Below are positions 11,447 to 22,246 of a DNA stretch of 64,000 bases, one piece after another. A program made the position numbers and the translations under genes. Each line of letters begins with the position of its first letter. Within the stretch, counting starts at the first letter, position 1. The notes beneath the pieces are model-generated. The model made no database searches. It worked only from the letters and a program-made list of their open reading frames with translations, and was not told the origin of the DNA. The stretch is taken from positions 38,025,511-38,089,510 of the forward strand of contig JASEVX010000008.1 of assembly GCA_031761405.1 (NCBI GenBank), read 5' to 3'. This DNA comes from Serripes groenlandicus. Lineage: Eukaryota > Mollusca > Bivalvia > Cardiida > Cardiidae.

Positions 11447-11590
11447 CGTTCGGCATTGTAGTGATAGAGCATCTGTCACGAGAGCTAGATGTTGCCGGTT
11501 CAACCCCTGGTCTGGTCATGCATGGTAGTAATGGCTTTCCCTCCTTGGCACTCATCATTGTGGCAGTTTTAAACACCATACAGAAAATAT
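11447..11590 (+). repeat. SINE head
   Basis: tRNA-like head with tagtgatagagcatc as A box and gccggttcaacccctgg as B box (about 11493-11509), followed by the ggtagtaatggctttcc body motif. The tail is lost after gttttaaacacca. Confidence 0.65.
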
Positions 11591-11629
11591 ATGACCAATT
11601 TTAGACCTTGATTCTTGTGTAATGTCTCT

Positions 11630-11863
11630 ATTACCCTTTCCCACTTGCCGACACATTTCTCACATTTACAGCAGACCACTTTTGTGAACATTGTGGCATT
11701 ATCATGAATTGCACATCATGAACAATTTCACCTTTTCCCACAATATTTTCATCTCAATTTAATAATTAAACTATCATTTATAGAGAGTTTCCATATTTGT
11801 GCCTAGATGTGTATTCAACGCAGTCTACTGCAAGCAGATTGACTGTATGTGGGAAAGGGTTAA
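11630..11863 (-). repeat. TTAA-hairpin MITE, old type
   Basis: Left tip attaccctttccc, dyad with loop acatcat, right tip gtgggaaagggttaa. The right subterminal motif carries a short insertion (ctactgcaagcag). Confidence 0.8.
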
Positions 11864-12070
11864 AGAGATAAGCTTTGAGACACGTACTATATGGAGTTGA
11901 ATGATGATGTTCAGACTAGTTCACTGACCTAAAGTTTAAATATGAATGGTGAAATGGTCAGTGAACCCAGGTGGTTAGTGTTTCCTGGCCTGTCCAATAA
12001 CCTCTTTGGAAAGTTTATTTTTTTCTTTATTAAATAAAAGTCACTGCCGATGATATGGCAGAATAACATT

Positions 12071-12225
12071 TTAGCCTTTCCCAAAGATAACACCTTTGCA
12101 AGGATACAACTTTGAAAATGTTCCGGCAAAATATTAAAATGAAAGTAATATTTGTTCGAATACAGTTTCTCCTTTTGTAACATTTTCAAAAGTCATCTGA
12201 TGCAGATTGTGTACACTCTTTCCTA
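12071..12225 (+). repeat. TTAA-hairpin MITE, degraded
   Basis: agcctttccc on the left, one dyad arm, and tcatctgatgcagatt on the right. Confidence 0.5.
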
Positions 12226-12362
12226 ATTGTAGACGACTTTTGCTAGAATGTTTTCTACTCTTCATCAATAATTTTTTTATCATTTATAGACATTTTACAT
12301 ATTTTGGTCTGGAGGTTTTGATGTCATCTGCTGAAGATTTGCTGTATGCGGGAAAGGGATAA
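12210..12362 (-). repeat. TTAA-hairpin MITE, degraded
   Basis: Left tip cactctttcc, right end gcgggaaagggataa; the dyad is lost. Confidence 0.5.
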
Positions 12363-12441
12363 GGATAATTAATGTAACTGGTCTTGTCTGTCCTTCACAC
12401 TTTGACTCACTTGATTAAAGTCACTAGTTTTTGCCATTTTA

Positions 12442-12860
12442 TTAACCCTTTCCCATTTGCAGACGATTGATGATGCATTCACAGCAGACGACTTCTTAAC
12501 CCTTTCCCTCATACGACAATTCTGCAGCAGACGACGTTGAACATATTTTGTCAAAACATAGAAAATCTCCATGATTGAATGGATGACATATGACTAAAAG
12601 TGGAAAACATTGTGACAAAAGGAGAAATTGCACGTTTTGTGCAATTTCTTCTTTTGTCACTATGTTTTCAAAAAGCCGTCTGCTGCAGACGCATCTGAAA
12701 GCGTTTATATGAGGGAAAGGGTTAAAACATTAGTGCAAAGGGAGAAATTGCGCATGGTGAGCAATTTCTTCTTTTGCTACCATATTTTAAAATCGGTTCA
12801 ATAATTCTACTTACATTTATAAATGTATTCCAAATATTTGCCAACATGTTTTCAAATCTG
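12442..12860 (-). repeat. Old MITE interrupted by a younger copy
   Basis: The left end (TTAA 12442-12445, cagcagacgacttc) is cut at a TTAA. After the insert the element resumes at 12726 with aacattagtgcaaagggag, a complete dyad and the A/T-rich middle. The right tip is not recognisable. Confidence 0.75.
12496..12725 (+). repeat. TTAA-hairpin MITE, young type, intact, nested
   Basis: TTAA at 12496-12499 and 12722-12725. Complete dyad with closing sequence GCACGTTTTGTGC at 12630-12642. One of the best reference copies for the young set. Confidence 0.95.
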
Positions 12861-12902
12861 TCTTGTTCCTTCAAAGTAAATGAAAGAATGAAACAGCACA
12901 TA

Positions 12903-13070
12903 TTAAACGCTTTCCCACATGCAACAAATCTGCAGTAGACAACTTTGAAAACATCTACTAACAAATATAGAACATCTCTATAAATGAAGGGATGATTACT
13001 GGAAAAATGTGAAATTGTGACATAAGGAGAAATTGCTCTGACATCATGTCTGTATGTGGGAAAGGGTTAA
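12903..13070 (+). repeat. TTAA-hairpin MITE lacking the right dyad arm
   Basis: TTAA at 12903-12906; right tip gtgggaaagggttaa ends at 13070. The sequence passes from gagaaattgctc directly to the right terminus. Confidence 0.8.
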
Positions 13071-13364
13071 TATTTCTGTTGCCTGCCTTGGCATGTTAAC
13101 ACTCTGGAATCACTTCTCTGTTATTTGTCCATCTGTATGTTTGTCACAGTTAAAGTAACTTGCAGATGACACATGTGTACCTTCCAACCGCTCCCATAAT
13201 CATTGTGTGAAACCACCTGAACAAGAAAGTGCTATATTGAAGATAGATGCACATAGTCGGGAGTGATTGAAAGTTGCTGGTAAATGAACTTGTAGAAATA
13301 TGATTTGTTACATGCTTTATCAGTCAAGTGAAGTTTATTTACGATCATCATACAGTAGCTCTAG

Positions 13365-13595
13365 TTAACCCTTTCCCTCATATAGAAGCTTTCTGACGCC
13401 TCTGCAGCAGATGGCTTTTTGAAAACATTGTGACAAAAGAAGAAATTGCTCATAACTTCGATAATAACGAGCAATTTCTCCTTTTGCCACAATGTTTTCC
13501 ACTTATAGTCATAGCGGTTATCCATTCAATTATAGAGATTTTTTTAATTTTTGATAAATTATGTTCAAAGTCGTCTGCAGAATTGAAGTATTTCA
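13365..13595 (-). repeat. TTAA-hairpin MITE, young type, right tip lost
   Basis: Left end CCCTTTCCCTCATATAGAAG. The loop is enlarged (gctcataacttcgataataacgagc in pieces), and the right end stops after gtcgtctgcagaattg. Confidence 0.85.
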
Positions 13596-14203
13596 CACTC
13601 CCATATTCTTAGTACTTGCAGCATAGGGTTTAGTAGAGTCATAAGAGAGATGTGGATGGGAAAAGACAAGTTCACTTCTTATCTAGTCCTCTGTTAAAAA
13701 CTAATAATAAAAATGCATTATGTACTATACGGCAAGCAAGACACATGCATTTTCCTCCTGGGACATGCCTTTAAAGGTCTGCTAATAGGGGAAAAGTTTT
13801 ATATTTCCAATATGGTTCTTTTTTATGCATGCACTGTCTTCTAGTGTTGGGAAACTGTTCAGAAACCTGTGATTTGTCATTATTTATTGCCTGGCTTGCA
13901 GGAAGAGGCCTAGATAAGGAGTAACATGTGTTTGTCCTGCAATATCTCCATTATTACTCAATAAAACCCTATTTTGTAGGTACACAAAATAACCAGCAAG
14001 CTGAGATAATTATTTTTTGAGTAATCTCAACATTATATTTGGAGGTCAAATAAGGATATCTGAATTGGAATGAATTATGCACCTTGTGATATCTAGAACT
14101 ATAATTATTGATGACTTTTCTTTAATTCCTTTATTTTGAATCGCTTAACTGCATGTCATGACAAAAATTCTAAAATGAGTGGTAATGTAATGATCTGTGT
14201 CAT
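13596..14203. other. No gene or repeat recognised
   Basis: AT-rich sequence without a convincing feature. Confidence 0.45.
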
Positions 14204-14329
14204 TTAACCCTTTTCCACATACAACAAACCTGTAGTAGATGACTGGAAAAAACAAGGCAAAAACATATGGAAACACTTGTTACAAAAGGAGGCACCAGAA
14301 AGCATATATATATGTGGGAAAAGGGTTAA
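14204..14329 (+). repeat. TTAA-hairpin MITE, short deletion form
   Basis: Both tips with TTAA (14204-14207, 14326-14329) but only 126 bp. The central dyad is deleted from acaaaaggag to gcaccagaaagc. Confidence 0.8.
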
Positions 14330-14369
14330 ATGTCCCTACATTGTTAAAAAGCCCTGGCACACAGGACTT

Positions 14370-14583
14370 GCAGGTAATATCAATACCGGTAGGATTCATG
14401 CAATCCCTGGCTGCTTAATCAAATTGGTAGTAATGGCTGCCTTCCTTGGTGCTCAGGGTTGCCGGGTTAGCATTACAACTGAAGGGCTGGTGTAAGAATA
14501 AATAGATCAGTAGTACTGGTAACTTACTGTAATACAACTGAACTAATGTTGAAAGCGGCGTAAAACACCAAACAATCAATCAT
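14370..14583 (+). repeat. SINE body and tail
   Basis: cttccttggtgctcaggg body, gtagtactggtaacttac motif and the best-preserved tail in the window (gttgaaagcggcgtaaaaca, then aacaatcaatca). The head is degraded. Confidence 0.75.
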
Positions 14584-16108
14584 GCATTGCTTGCTGGATA
14601 AACATATGAAGATGCATTATTGCCAATGTATTCTGAAGTGCTTGATGCATTTAATTGTCTTTCAGATGAATAAAGGGATAGCTGGACTAGGGTGAACAGT
14701 CCAGACTATGAAAAGGGTTTTATTGTCTCCAAATGGGTTCATTTTGTCAATAGTAACTTGCTTATACCTGATGTATTATTTGGCCTTATACAGCTGACAA
14801 AGTACAATGATTGTCTAGACTTTCAATGTCTGTTGATTCAGTTGGTCGAATGGAATAAATGCGCTTCAGCAGATTTCTTAATTCTTAACTGGTTTTAGAC
14901 CAAGGTTGGACCTAGAGAAAGTCTTTGGGACATTTTCCCGCCTAAAATTTCTTGCAGACATCTTCCCGCCTAAAATTGACCATGTCTCATTAAAAAAAAA
15001 AAATGGAAATACCTAGCACATTTTAAGATCGTTTCCCGTTGGAAATGAGACCCAGGCACAAACCCTTGGTCTTCACCACATCAGTGTCTCTTTTACTGAT
15101 TTCCTACCACCAACAAATTTGCAGCAGACGCCTTTGTAAAAACAAGGACAGTCTCTTTAAAATGACAGTATAATTACATAAAATAGTTTCTCAAATATTG
15201 AGGCAATCCCCTTACTGGGAAGCAAAACAAACGATGGTACAAAATAACATTTATACAATACAGAGCATTGAACAACCAACCCTCTTATTGTTCACAAAGA
15301 AGTGATAAACATAACAATGACCGATGGCCAAATTGACCTACCTACCATTTCCCAGATCTGCAATGTCAATCAAATTAAATAAACAATAATGGTTAATGCA
15401 GACAGAAATCAGGTTTGGCACACAGCCAAGTGCCTTCTTGAGTGATTTAACTGAAATAGTGTTAAAAATGTTATTCAATGCAATGAAACAGTTGTGTCTT
15501 CATATAACGATGAACCATATGTGCTCAAGTCATGAATTTACTTCTGATCTGTTCTGTTCTGTTCTGTTCTATAACCTATTGATTCAAATGAGGGTTAAAT
15601 GAAAGTGTGTTAATACTTTCATATAGTATATATGGAATAAGCTAGAGGGGTAATACAGCAAAATATATCATTTGTTATGTGGTCAAAGACCCCATACATT
15701 ATCATTGCATAGGTGGTCATTGACTTTGAATACGTTTTAAGTGCTTCATGGCCTGTCAAGGTCAGTGTAACTGCCTGATAGGAGAGCTGTTTCTTCAGTT
15801 TAAATACTTGTCATTTTATTTGACTGTCATCATAGAATGGTTAGATAGCACAGAAGGAACAGCTTACTCAAACAAGAAAGATTGACATAAAAACTGTTAA
15901 ATTATCTTGTATTTGAATCGTAGATAATCAAATTTACAGTAATGGAGATTGATATGGACGTGTTAGATTTGATAAAGATACATAGAGTAAATTTGGAACT
16001 CTGTGATTTCGAGTGGGAATTCTGTTGTGGTTTTGGCATTGATGTTCTCTTCCGAGGTAATGTTTATGATGATCTGTTTGTTGTTATATTAAATATCAGG
16101 GATTGTAA
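14584..16108. other. No gene; microsatellite and MITE scrap
   Basis: A MITE left-end scrap with ttgcagcagacgcc lies at about 15100-15150. A (CTGTT)n run lies at about 15549-15571. Nothing else is recognised. Confidence 0.5.
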
Positions 16109-16272
16109 TTAACGCTTTCCGATATACAGCAAATCTGCAGCAGACAACTTTGAAATCATCTTTATAGTTGTATTATAAAATGGAGTTGAAAACATTGTGG
16201 CAAGGGAAGACATTGTTCATTATTTTTCCATTATGTTTTCAAAATTGGTCTGCTGCAGGTTGGATAGGTTAA
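16109..16272 (+). repeat. TTAA-hairpin MITE, old type
   Basis: TTAA at 16109-16112 and 16269-16272. CTGCAGCAGACAAC and CTGCTGCAGG are present; dyad partly eroded, right tip decayed to ggataggttaa. Confidence 0.75.
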
Positions 16273-16752
16273 TCCAGATGCTCTTGAGGTCTTCAGCATA
16301 GCCGATTCTTGTTATAGACCATTTCTGTATTAATTTTTTTGTTGGTCTGTCATTGTTTTACTTCTGTTATAGTGATTTGCTATTGAAAGATGGCACCTGT
16401 GTATATATCAATGTGATGACGACTCTAAACCCAAGTAACATAGATAAAGCTTTGACATTTCTGCAGCAGAACACAAAATCAATGGCTACACACATCATAA
16501 ACTTGTTCAAAGTGTGTCAAAAGCTATACCTTACAAGAGAGTATAATCAAAGATTCAGGAGTTGTCATTATTATAGAAATATGAGTATGAATAACAGTTA
16601 TACTGTTTAATTGCAGCATGGTTGCTTGGAAACATAAATATTTACAACTGTTTGGGAAGCAACTGTATATTTTTTATTTCAGAAAACATTAACTTTGTCA
16701 GGTTGATGTGGTTTCTGATTTATGAAAGTTTTTTTAGGGTGCAGTTAATGTC

Positions 16753-16885
16753 GACCCTTCACCTGAATACCTTTCATGCCTCTGCAGCTTACCACATTTT
16801 AGAAAACATTGCGAGGAAAACAGAAATTACTGAAATTAGTGACTTCTCCATTTCCAACAATGTTTTCAACTGTATCAAAGTTTCA
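16753..16885 (-). repeat. TTAA-hairpin MITE, degraded
   Basis: cctctgcagctt, gaaaacattgcgagg and the return arm ccaacaatgttttcaactg remain. Tips are lost. Confidence 0.4.
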
Positions 16886-16939
16886 TTTCAAAATCTTGGT
16901 CATTGTCATTAATGATTGATAAAATTCATTGTGCCAGGC

Positions 16940-17115
16940 TTCGTGGGGCAACCACCACTTGGCAAACTAGTGTTATATGGGAAGGTAGCCTGTTACCCTG
17001 TTACCTTGGTAGTTTTTGTGTAGAGTACTGGTGAGAGAACACCTAGAAGAACACTTAAGGTGAATTGGCTTCGTGATATAACAGAAATACTGTTGAAACT
17101 CCAAATCAATAAATT
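16940..17115 (+). repeat. SINE body, degraded
   Basis: Contains gtagagtactggtgagagaa and ttcgtgatataacagaaat, matching the body of the copy at 56912-57112, and an eroded tail (ctgttgaaactcc). Confidence 0.5.
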
Positions 17116-17208
17116 GTTTGAAGTTAGCTATTTTTCATAAAATGCATGAGGTAAATTGTTAAATGAGTCATTTTATTGACCTTGCTTCGTGGTTTAATGT
17201 TTTTATTA

Positions 17209-17430
17209 TTAACTCTTTCCCTCATAGGACAATTCTGCATCAGACATATGACTGAACATATTTTGTCAAAAAAAAAAAGGAAATCTCTAATTGAATGGAT
17301 AATTATAACCTATGACTAAAAGTGGAAAACATTGTGACAATAGGAGAAATTGCTTGTTTTGTCACTATGTTTTCAAAAAGCTGTCTGCTGCATAGGCGTC
17401 AAAGAGTGTCTATATGAGGGACAGGGTTAA
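17209..17430 (+). repeat. TTAA-hairpin MITE, young type
   Basis: TTAA at 17209-17212 and 17427-17430. A poly(A) expansion follows tttgtc near 17269, and the return arm has lost its first part. Confidence 0.9.
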
Positions 17431-17441
17431 TGCGTTTATTA

Positions 17442-17530
17442 TTAACCCTTTACCATGGTCAAGTTCTATAATGAATGAAAATGGTTTCACACTCTGACAG
17501 ACAACTTTTGATTTTTCTGTGGAAAAAAAA
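17442..17530. repeat. TTAA-hairpin MITE remnant
   Basis: Left tip ttaaccctttacc and cagacaacttttga only; orientation cannot be decided. Confidence 0.4.
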
Positions 17531-17765
17531 CTTGAAAATGGTGTGAAAATAATTGAATGCTGAATATAAGCAAAAGCTCAATTTTTAATTCTGTATACTT
17601 TCAACATACTGCTACTAAGATTCCAAGGGTAACAACACTTTCCTCTGTTGTTTTCAGAGCATACATTTTCATAACGTTGTTGATGAAGGGCTGTAGACTA
17701 CTTTCTTTATGAAACACATGTGTATTTTTAGAATTGGACATTTCTTTCTTGCACACACTTTTGTC

Positions 17766-18008
17766 TTAACCCTTTACCTCATATAGACGTTTTCTGACGC
17801 CTCTGCAGCAGATGGCTTTTCAAAACATAGTGACAAAAGAAGAAATTGCTCAAAACGAGCAATTTCTCCTATTGCCACAATGTATTCCACTTTTAGTCAT
17901 AGGTTATCCATTCATTAAGGTTATCCATTCATTAGAGATTTTCAATCTTTTGACAAAATATGTTCAAAGTCGTCTGCTGCAGAATTGTCGTATGAGGGAA
18001 AGGGTTAG
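17766..18008 (-). repeat. TTAA-hairpin MITE, young type
   Basis: TTAA at 17766-17769; right flank TTAG. Closing arms GCTC and GAGC at 17848-17860. An internal duplication of ggttatccattcatta occurs near 17905 and 17923. Confidence 0.9.
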
Positions 18009-18387
18009 GTCTTTTACACTTGAATTGATAGTTCAAGCAGGGGACGGCGAGACATAATTAAGCGTATTTCTTGTTATAAAGCAAAACTAACATGATTTTA
18101 TTATGGTGTTGTTCAATTTGACTTTAACAAAGACAGCACACATAATTTGAGAAAATGTCAGATTTGTTAATGTGGTAAGGTAAACTACAACGGAAATGAG
18201 TTCAAATGAAACCAGGGAAAAAACAGTTGTTTGTGGTTTGGTAGAGTACTATTAATGAGTTGATGTACTTGAAAAGTTAGAAACATGCCATGTTGATATA
18301 TATATATATAGAGCTGAAATAAAATAATAGGTACACTCCTCATAAAGGCATGTAAGAGACATTGCACTTGTTGATATCTTTATCTTA

Positions 18388-18515
18388 CCCCCTCGATGGT
18401 GTAGTGGTAGAGTGTAGTAGGCCTCTGGTGAGGTTGGTTGCAGATTTGATCCCCAGCCAGCTTATACCAAGGACTTAAACGGTAGTAATGGCTTCCCTCC
18501 TTGGTGCTCAAACTG
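18388..18515 (+). repeat. SINE head
   Basis: A-box-like gtgtagtggtagagtg and B-box-like gcagatttgatcccc, followed by the aacggtagtaatggcttcc body motif. The tail is lost. Confidence 0.65.
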
Positions 18516-18574
18516 ACTTTTCTTATAAAGACACATTTTTGTTGCCCTTATCCATATTAAGTTTGGCACAAGTC

Positions 18575-18788
18575 GACCATTTCCCACATACAACAAATCT
18601 GCAGCAGACATTTTTGGAAAAATCAGGCTAAAATATGGAAATTCTCTGTATTAAAATGAATTTATAGAATAGTTAAAAAATTGTGGCAAAAGGAGATGGT
18701 TAACATTGAGAACAATTGTTTCTTTCTATAATGTTTTGGAATGTAGTCTTCATTCAGTTGCGCTAAAATGCGTTACGGAAAGGGTTAA
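18575..18788 (+). repeat. TTAA-hairpin MITE, old type
   Basis: Left tip catttcccacatacaac without TTAA; right TTAA at 18785-18788. The dyad is interrupted. Confidence 0.7.
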
Positions 18789-18984
18789 ATTAAAGCAATG
18801 CATATAATGGGGCAAGATCATCCACAATGTAGGTCAATTGTGTAATGATGCTTACACAGTCTGGTGTACGCATACAAGGCTGGTGGGGACAGCTAGATAT
18901 TGATTCAAGAATACTTGTCTTTTTGAGGTCTAAACCTGTATCAGACTCTTCCCCCCTTCAATAATATTCGACAATCGCTGTCTG

Positions 18985-19205
18985 AACCACCCTTTCCCAC
19001 ATGCACATCAAGGTAAAAATATTGAAAACAAAATCTATATAAATGAATTGAAAGTATGCTCATTGAAAAGAGTTTGAAAAGTTGCAGCAAAAGTAGAATT
19101 TGCTCAGTTTTAGAAATTTCTCTATTTAATTGCCACTATGTTTTCAAAAGTAGTCTGCTATAGAGGCGTAATATGGCATATGATATGTAAGTGGGAAAGG
19201 GTTGA
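18985..19205 (+). repeat. TTAA-hairpin MITE, old type
   Basis: Left tip accaccctttcccacatgc; right tip gtgggaaagggttga. The left CTGCAGCAG is lost and the return arm is partly conserved. Confidence 0.65.
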
Positions 19206-19273
19206 TGCGTATTAACTGGATGAGAATGCCTGTAGTTTAGATTTGGTTTCGTATGTACAGGGTTTCGACTCGT

Positions 19274-19508
19274 TTAACCCTTTCCCTCATACAACAATTC
19301 TGCAGCAGACGACTTTGAAAGTATTTTGTCAAAACATAGAAAATCTCCTTAATTGAAAGGTGTACATATGATATGACGAAAAGTGGAAAACATTGTGGCA
19401 AAAGGAGAAATTGCACGTTTTGTGCAATTTCTGCTTTTGTCACTATGTTTTCAAAAAGCTGTCGGCTGCAGAGGCGTTTGAAAGCGTTTATATGAGGGAA
19501 AGGGTTAA
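19274..19508 (+). repeat. TTAA-hairpin MITE, young type, intact
   Basis: TTAA at 19274-19277 and 19505-19508, both CTGCAG motifs, and a full dyad with GCACGTTTTGTGC loop. A reference copy of 235 bp. Confidence 0.95.
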
Positions 19509-19606
19509 CTGACTAGACTTTGTATGAAAAACAAGACAAAAGAGATTTAGGGATGGTTCTTCTGATATAAAACATCTTTTGATACTTCTGGAGGAGAGAT
19601 GGCTAT

Positions 19607-19984
19607 TTAATCCGTTCCCACATGCAACAAATCTGCAGCATACGACTTTGAACACATCTAGACAAAAGTATGAAAGTATAATTATTGTAAAGAGTTAACC
19701 CTTTCCCTCATACGACAATTCTGCAGCAGACGACTATGTCAAAACATAGACAATCTCTATAATTGAATGGATAACCTATGACAAAAAGTGGAAAACATTG
19801 TGGCAAAAGGAGAAATTGCACGTTTTGTGCAATTTCTTCTTTTGTCACTATGTTTTCAAAAAGGTATCTGCTGCAGAGGCGACAGAAAGCGTCTATATGA
19901 GGGAAAGGGTTAAAAGTATGGTGACAAAAGTCTTCTTCTGCATGCAGAGGTGTCAGAAAGCGAATGTATGTGGGTTAGGGTTGA
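19607..19984 (+). repeat. Old MITE interrupted by a younger copy
   Basis: The left part (19607-19694) has TTAA and CTGCAGCATACGAC. After the insert the element resumes with agtatggtgacaaaag and ends near 19984 with gtgggttagggttga. The break is at TTAA. Confidence 0.75.
19695..19913 (+). repeat. TTAA-hairpin MITE, young type, nested
   Basis: TTAA at 19695-19698 and 19910-19913. Complete dyad, closing arms at 19818-19830. Lacks about 14 bp after CGACTATG compared with the copy at 19274. Confidence 0.95.
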
Positions 19985-20096
19985 AAACATATGTTCAAAT
20001 AAAACTGTTCATTTTGAATGCTTTCTTCATTTCCTTTATTTCCTGTAATGATTTCTACCGCGCCAGTTGACTAGAATGTAGAATATATATAATTAT

Positions 20097-20367
20097 TAGT
20101 CCCCTACCGGCGTGCCGAAGGGGACTCTTAGGTTTGCACTCCGTCCGTCAGTCCGTCAGTCAGTCCATCTGTCAGTCAGTCAGTCAGTCCGGCCGGCAAA
20201 TCAGTTTTCCGCACTTTTTTTCTACATGCTTTGAGGTATTGAGCTGAAATTTTGTATATGCCTTTGTAATCATGTGTCACAGATCAAGTTCGCGTTTCCT
20301 GGGATTTCGTCAATTTTTTAATGAGTTATGCCCCTTTTTGGACTTAGTGCAAACCGGTAGGGGACTA
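20097..20367. mobile_element. 271-bp element with 14-bp inverted ends
   Basis: The ends TAGTCCCCTACCGG (20097-20110) and CCGGTAGGGGACTA (20354-20367) are exact inverted copies. If the outer TA is the target duplication, the element is 267 bp with 12-bp ends and TA target use as in Tc1/mariner-type MITEs; that class assignment is inference. Inside is a (CAGT/CCGT)-rich stretch at about 20144-20193. No coding frame. Confidence 0.85.
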
Positions 20368-20543
20368 TGGTATTGCTTGCAATCCAGTTACTTGTTTACA
20401 TTAGATTATTACCAAGAGTCTAATACTAGTATATCAGGTGATTGAGAGATGTAGATAAAACTTTATCTGGTTGTATTGAAGCGTATAACAGTTTATTTTC
20501 ATGGTGGAGAGAAAACCACAACAATTTGTTATAAAGAAATAGG

Positions 20544-20750
20544 TTAACCCTTGCCCACAAACAACAAATCTGCAGCAGACTACTTTTGAAACATCTAGGC
20601 AAAAATATGTCAAATCTGTAGAATAAAGTATTATTATTGAATAGCGTTGAATATTATACATTATTGCAAAAGAAGAAAATCTCCTGAAATAGTTTTCCTT
20701 TTGTCACAATGTCTTTCTTAAGTCCTCTGAAGCAAGCAGGAAAGGGTTTA
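20544..20750 (+). repeat. TTAA-hairpin MITE, old type
   Basis: TTAA at 20544-20547; right end aggaaagggttta. CTGCAGCAGACTAC on the left; the dyad has lost its closing part. Confidence 0.75.
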
Positions 20751-21505
20751 TGAATGCTAACAAAGGCTGTTGGTCTGATTGAAAATATACCAGGCAAAGA
20801 CATAGAATGCCTGCAAATGTATAACAGTTGATAGTTAAATTGAACATGTTCGATTTAAATAAAAGAAAGGGTGAAGAACTGTATCATTTTCCAAGGTTTC
20901 CTTAGACAATTCCAAAACCTTGTCTCGGAATTTATCAAAAGCTGGGGGAAAATGGGGTCATTAAACTCTCAACCTGAGCTCTCAACCTGAGCTCTCAACC
21001 TGAGCTCTCAACCCCTTTACCATTTATTTTATTTTTCTTGAATCAGCAAATTTTGAAAGTCATCGAAAAAAATATCACATTTATATATTTTTTTTTTTTC
21101 TTTTGATCTCGTACTTTCCATAATACATTTGAAAATATAGAAGTAGAAGTTGTTTCAAAGGTTTCTATAACCTTCAGTACTAACGCTGCAGTAACATGTT
21201 TGTATAACACAGAAGAAATTCATTGTAAATTGCTACTGCTTTGGACTTTTCCAAATTAAACTTAAAGACACTGTGAGGAACTATTACTAAATTAAGACAA
21301 AACTATTATAAGACATTGTATATAATTATGTTTTAATCTTGTTCGTTACATGCACATTTTCATTGTAATGCTTCTTTAGAATATCAAAGTCATATCTGAT
21401 TCAGAGAATATCTTGTAAGTGATAAACACTCAGATGACGTAAAGTATACAAGCAGAACAAAAAGCCTTGATTGTCATGGAAAGAAATGCAGGAAAAGAGA
21501 ACCCA
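20751..21505. other. No gene; short tandem repeat
   Basis: A 15-bp unit (gagctctcaacctga) is repeated about three and a half times at 20966-21012. The rest is AT-rich without a feature. Confidence 0.55.
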
Positions 21506-21708
21506 TTAACCCTTTCCCTCATACAACAATTCTGCAGCAGACGACTTTGAACATATTTTGTCTAAAAACAGAAAATCTCTATTTATAATTGAATGGACAA
21601 CCTATGACTAAAATTGGAAAACATTGTGTCAAAAGGAGAAATTGCTCTTCACTATGTTTTCAAAAAGCTGTCTGCGTCAGAAAGCGTTTATATGAGGGAA
21701 AGGGTTAA
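21506..21708 (+). repeat. TTAA-hairpin MITE, young type
   Basis: TTAA at 21506-21509 and 21705-21708. The loop and part of the return arm are deleted (attgctcttcactatg), and the right CTGCAG is lost. Confidence 0.9.
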
Positions 21709-21896
21709 GTGTCGGGAGTAAATTTGATTTATTCAGGGTAAGGGAGAATAGATCAAGAAATTTGAATTCTAGTAACTGGTTTTGGAAACATGCAAATTCT
21801 GGATAGACCTTTTTTATATTTAAAAAGTCTGACAAGATTTAGGAGAAAAGATGTTTTACTCCATTAGAATATCATCTTATCAGCAATGAACTTTCT

Positions 21897-22110
21897 TTAA
21901 CTGTTTCCAGCCTGCTGATGCATTTTGAAGCATCTTCAGTAGACATCTTTAGAAAAAAAATGTTGCAAAAGGATTATTTACTTGTGATCAATTTCTTCTT
22001 TTGCTTCATTGTTTTACTTGTAGTCAATAATATTAGATTCATTAAATAGCTTTCCATATGTTAACCTGTATGTGATCAAAATTGCTGATTTGTTGTATGT
22101 GGGAGTCAAT
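21897..22110 (-). repeat. TTAA-hairpin MITE, degraded, before the brat exon
   Basis: tttaactgtttcc tip, partial dyad (tgttgcaaaagg and cttttgcttcattgtttt) and gatttgttgtatgtggga at the right. It ends about 100 bp before the splice acceptor of the brat exon. Confidence 0.5.
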
Positions 22111-22200
22111 TTAATTTCCATATCATGATATTGTAAAATCCTGATAATCTTGATAATCCGATGTCAAGTTTCGTTACATGAAATGCTTATAAGTTATAAT

Positions 22201-22214
22201 TTTTATATTTTCAG
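22201..22214 (+). other. brat: Splice acceptor of the brat 3' exon
   Basis: A pyrimidine-rich tract (ttttatattttcag) ends in AG at 22213-22214. From 22215 the reading frame of the protein is open right up to the acceptor, with ten codons before the ATG at 22247, so an upstream coding exon is possible. Confidence 0.75.
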
Positions 22215-22246
22215 AAACAGCCGACGACTCATCAACTGATTCCGAG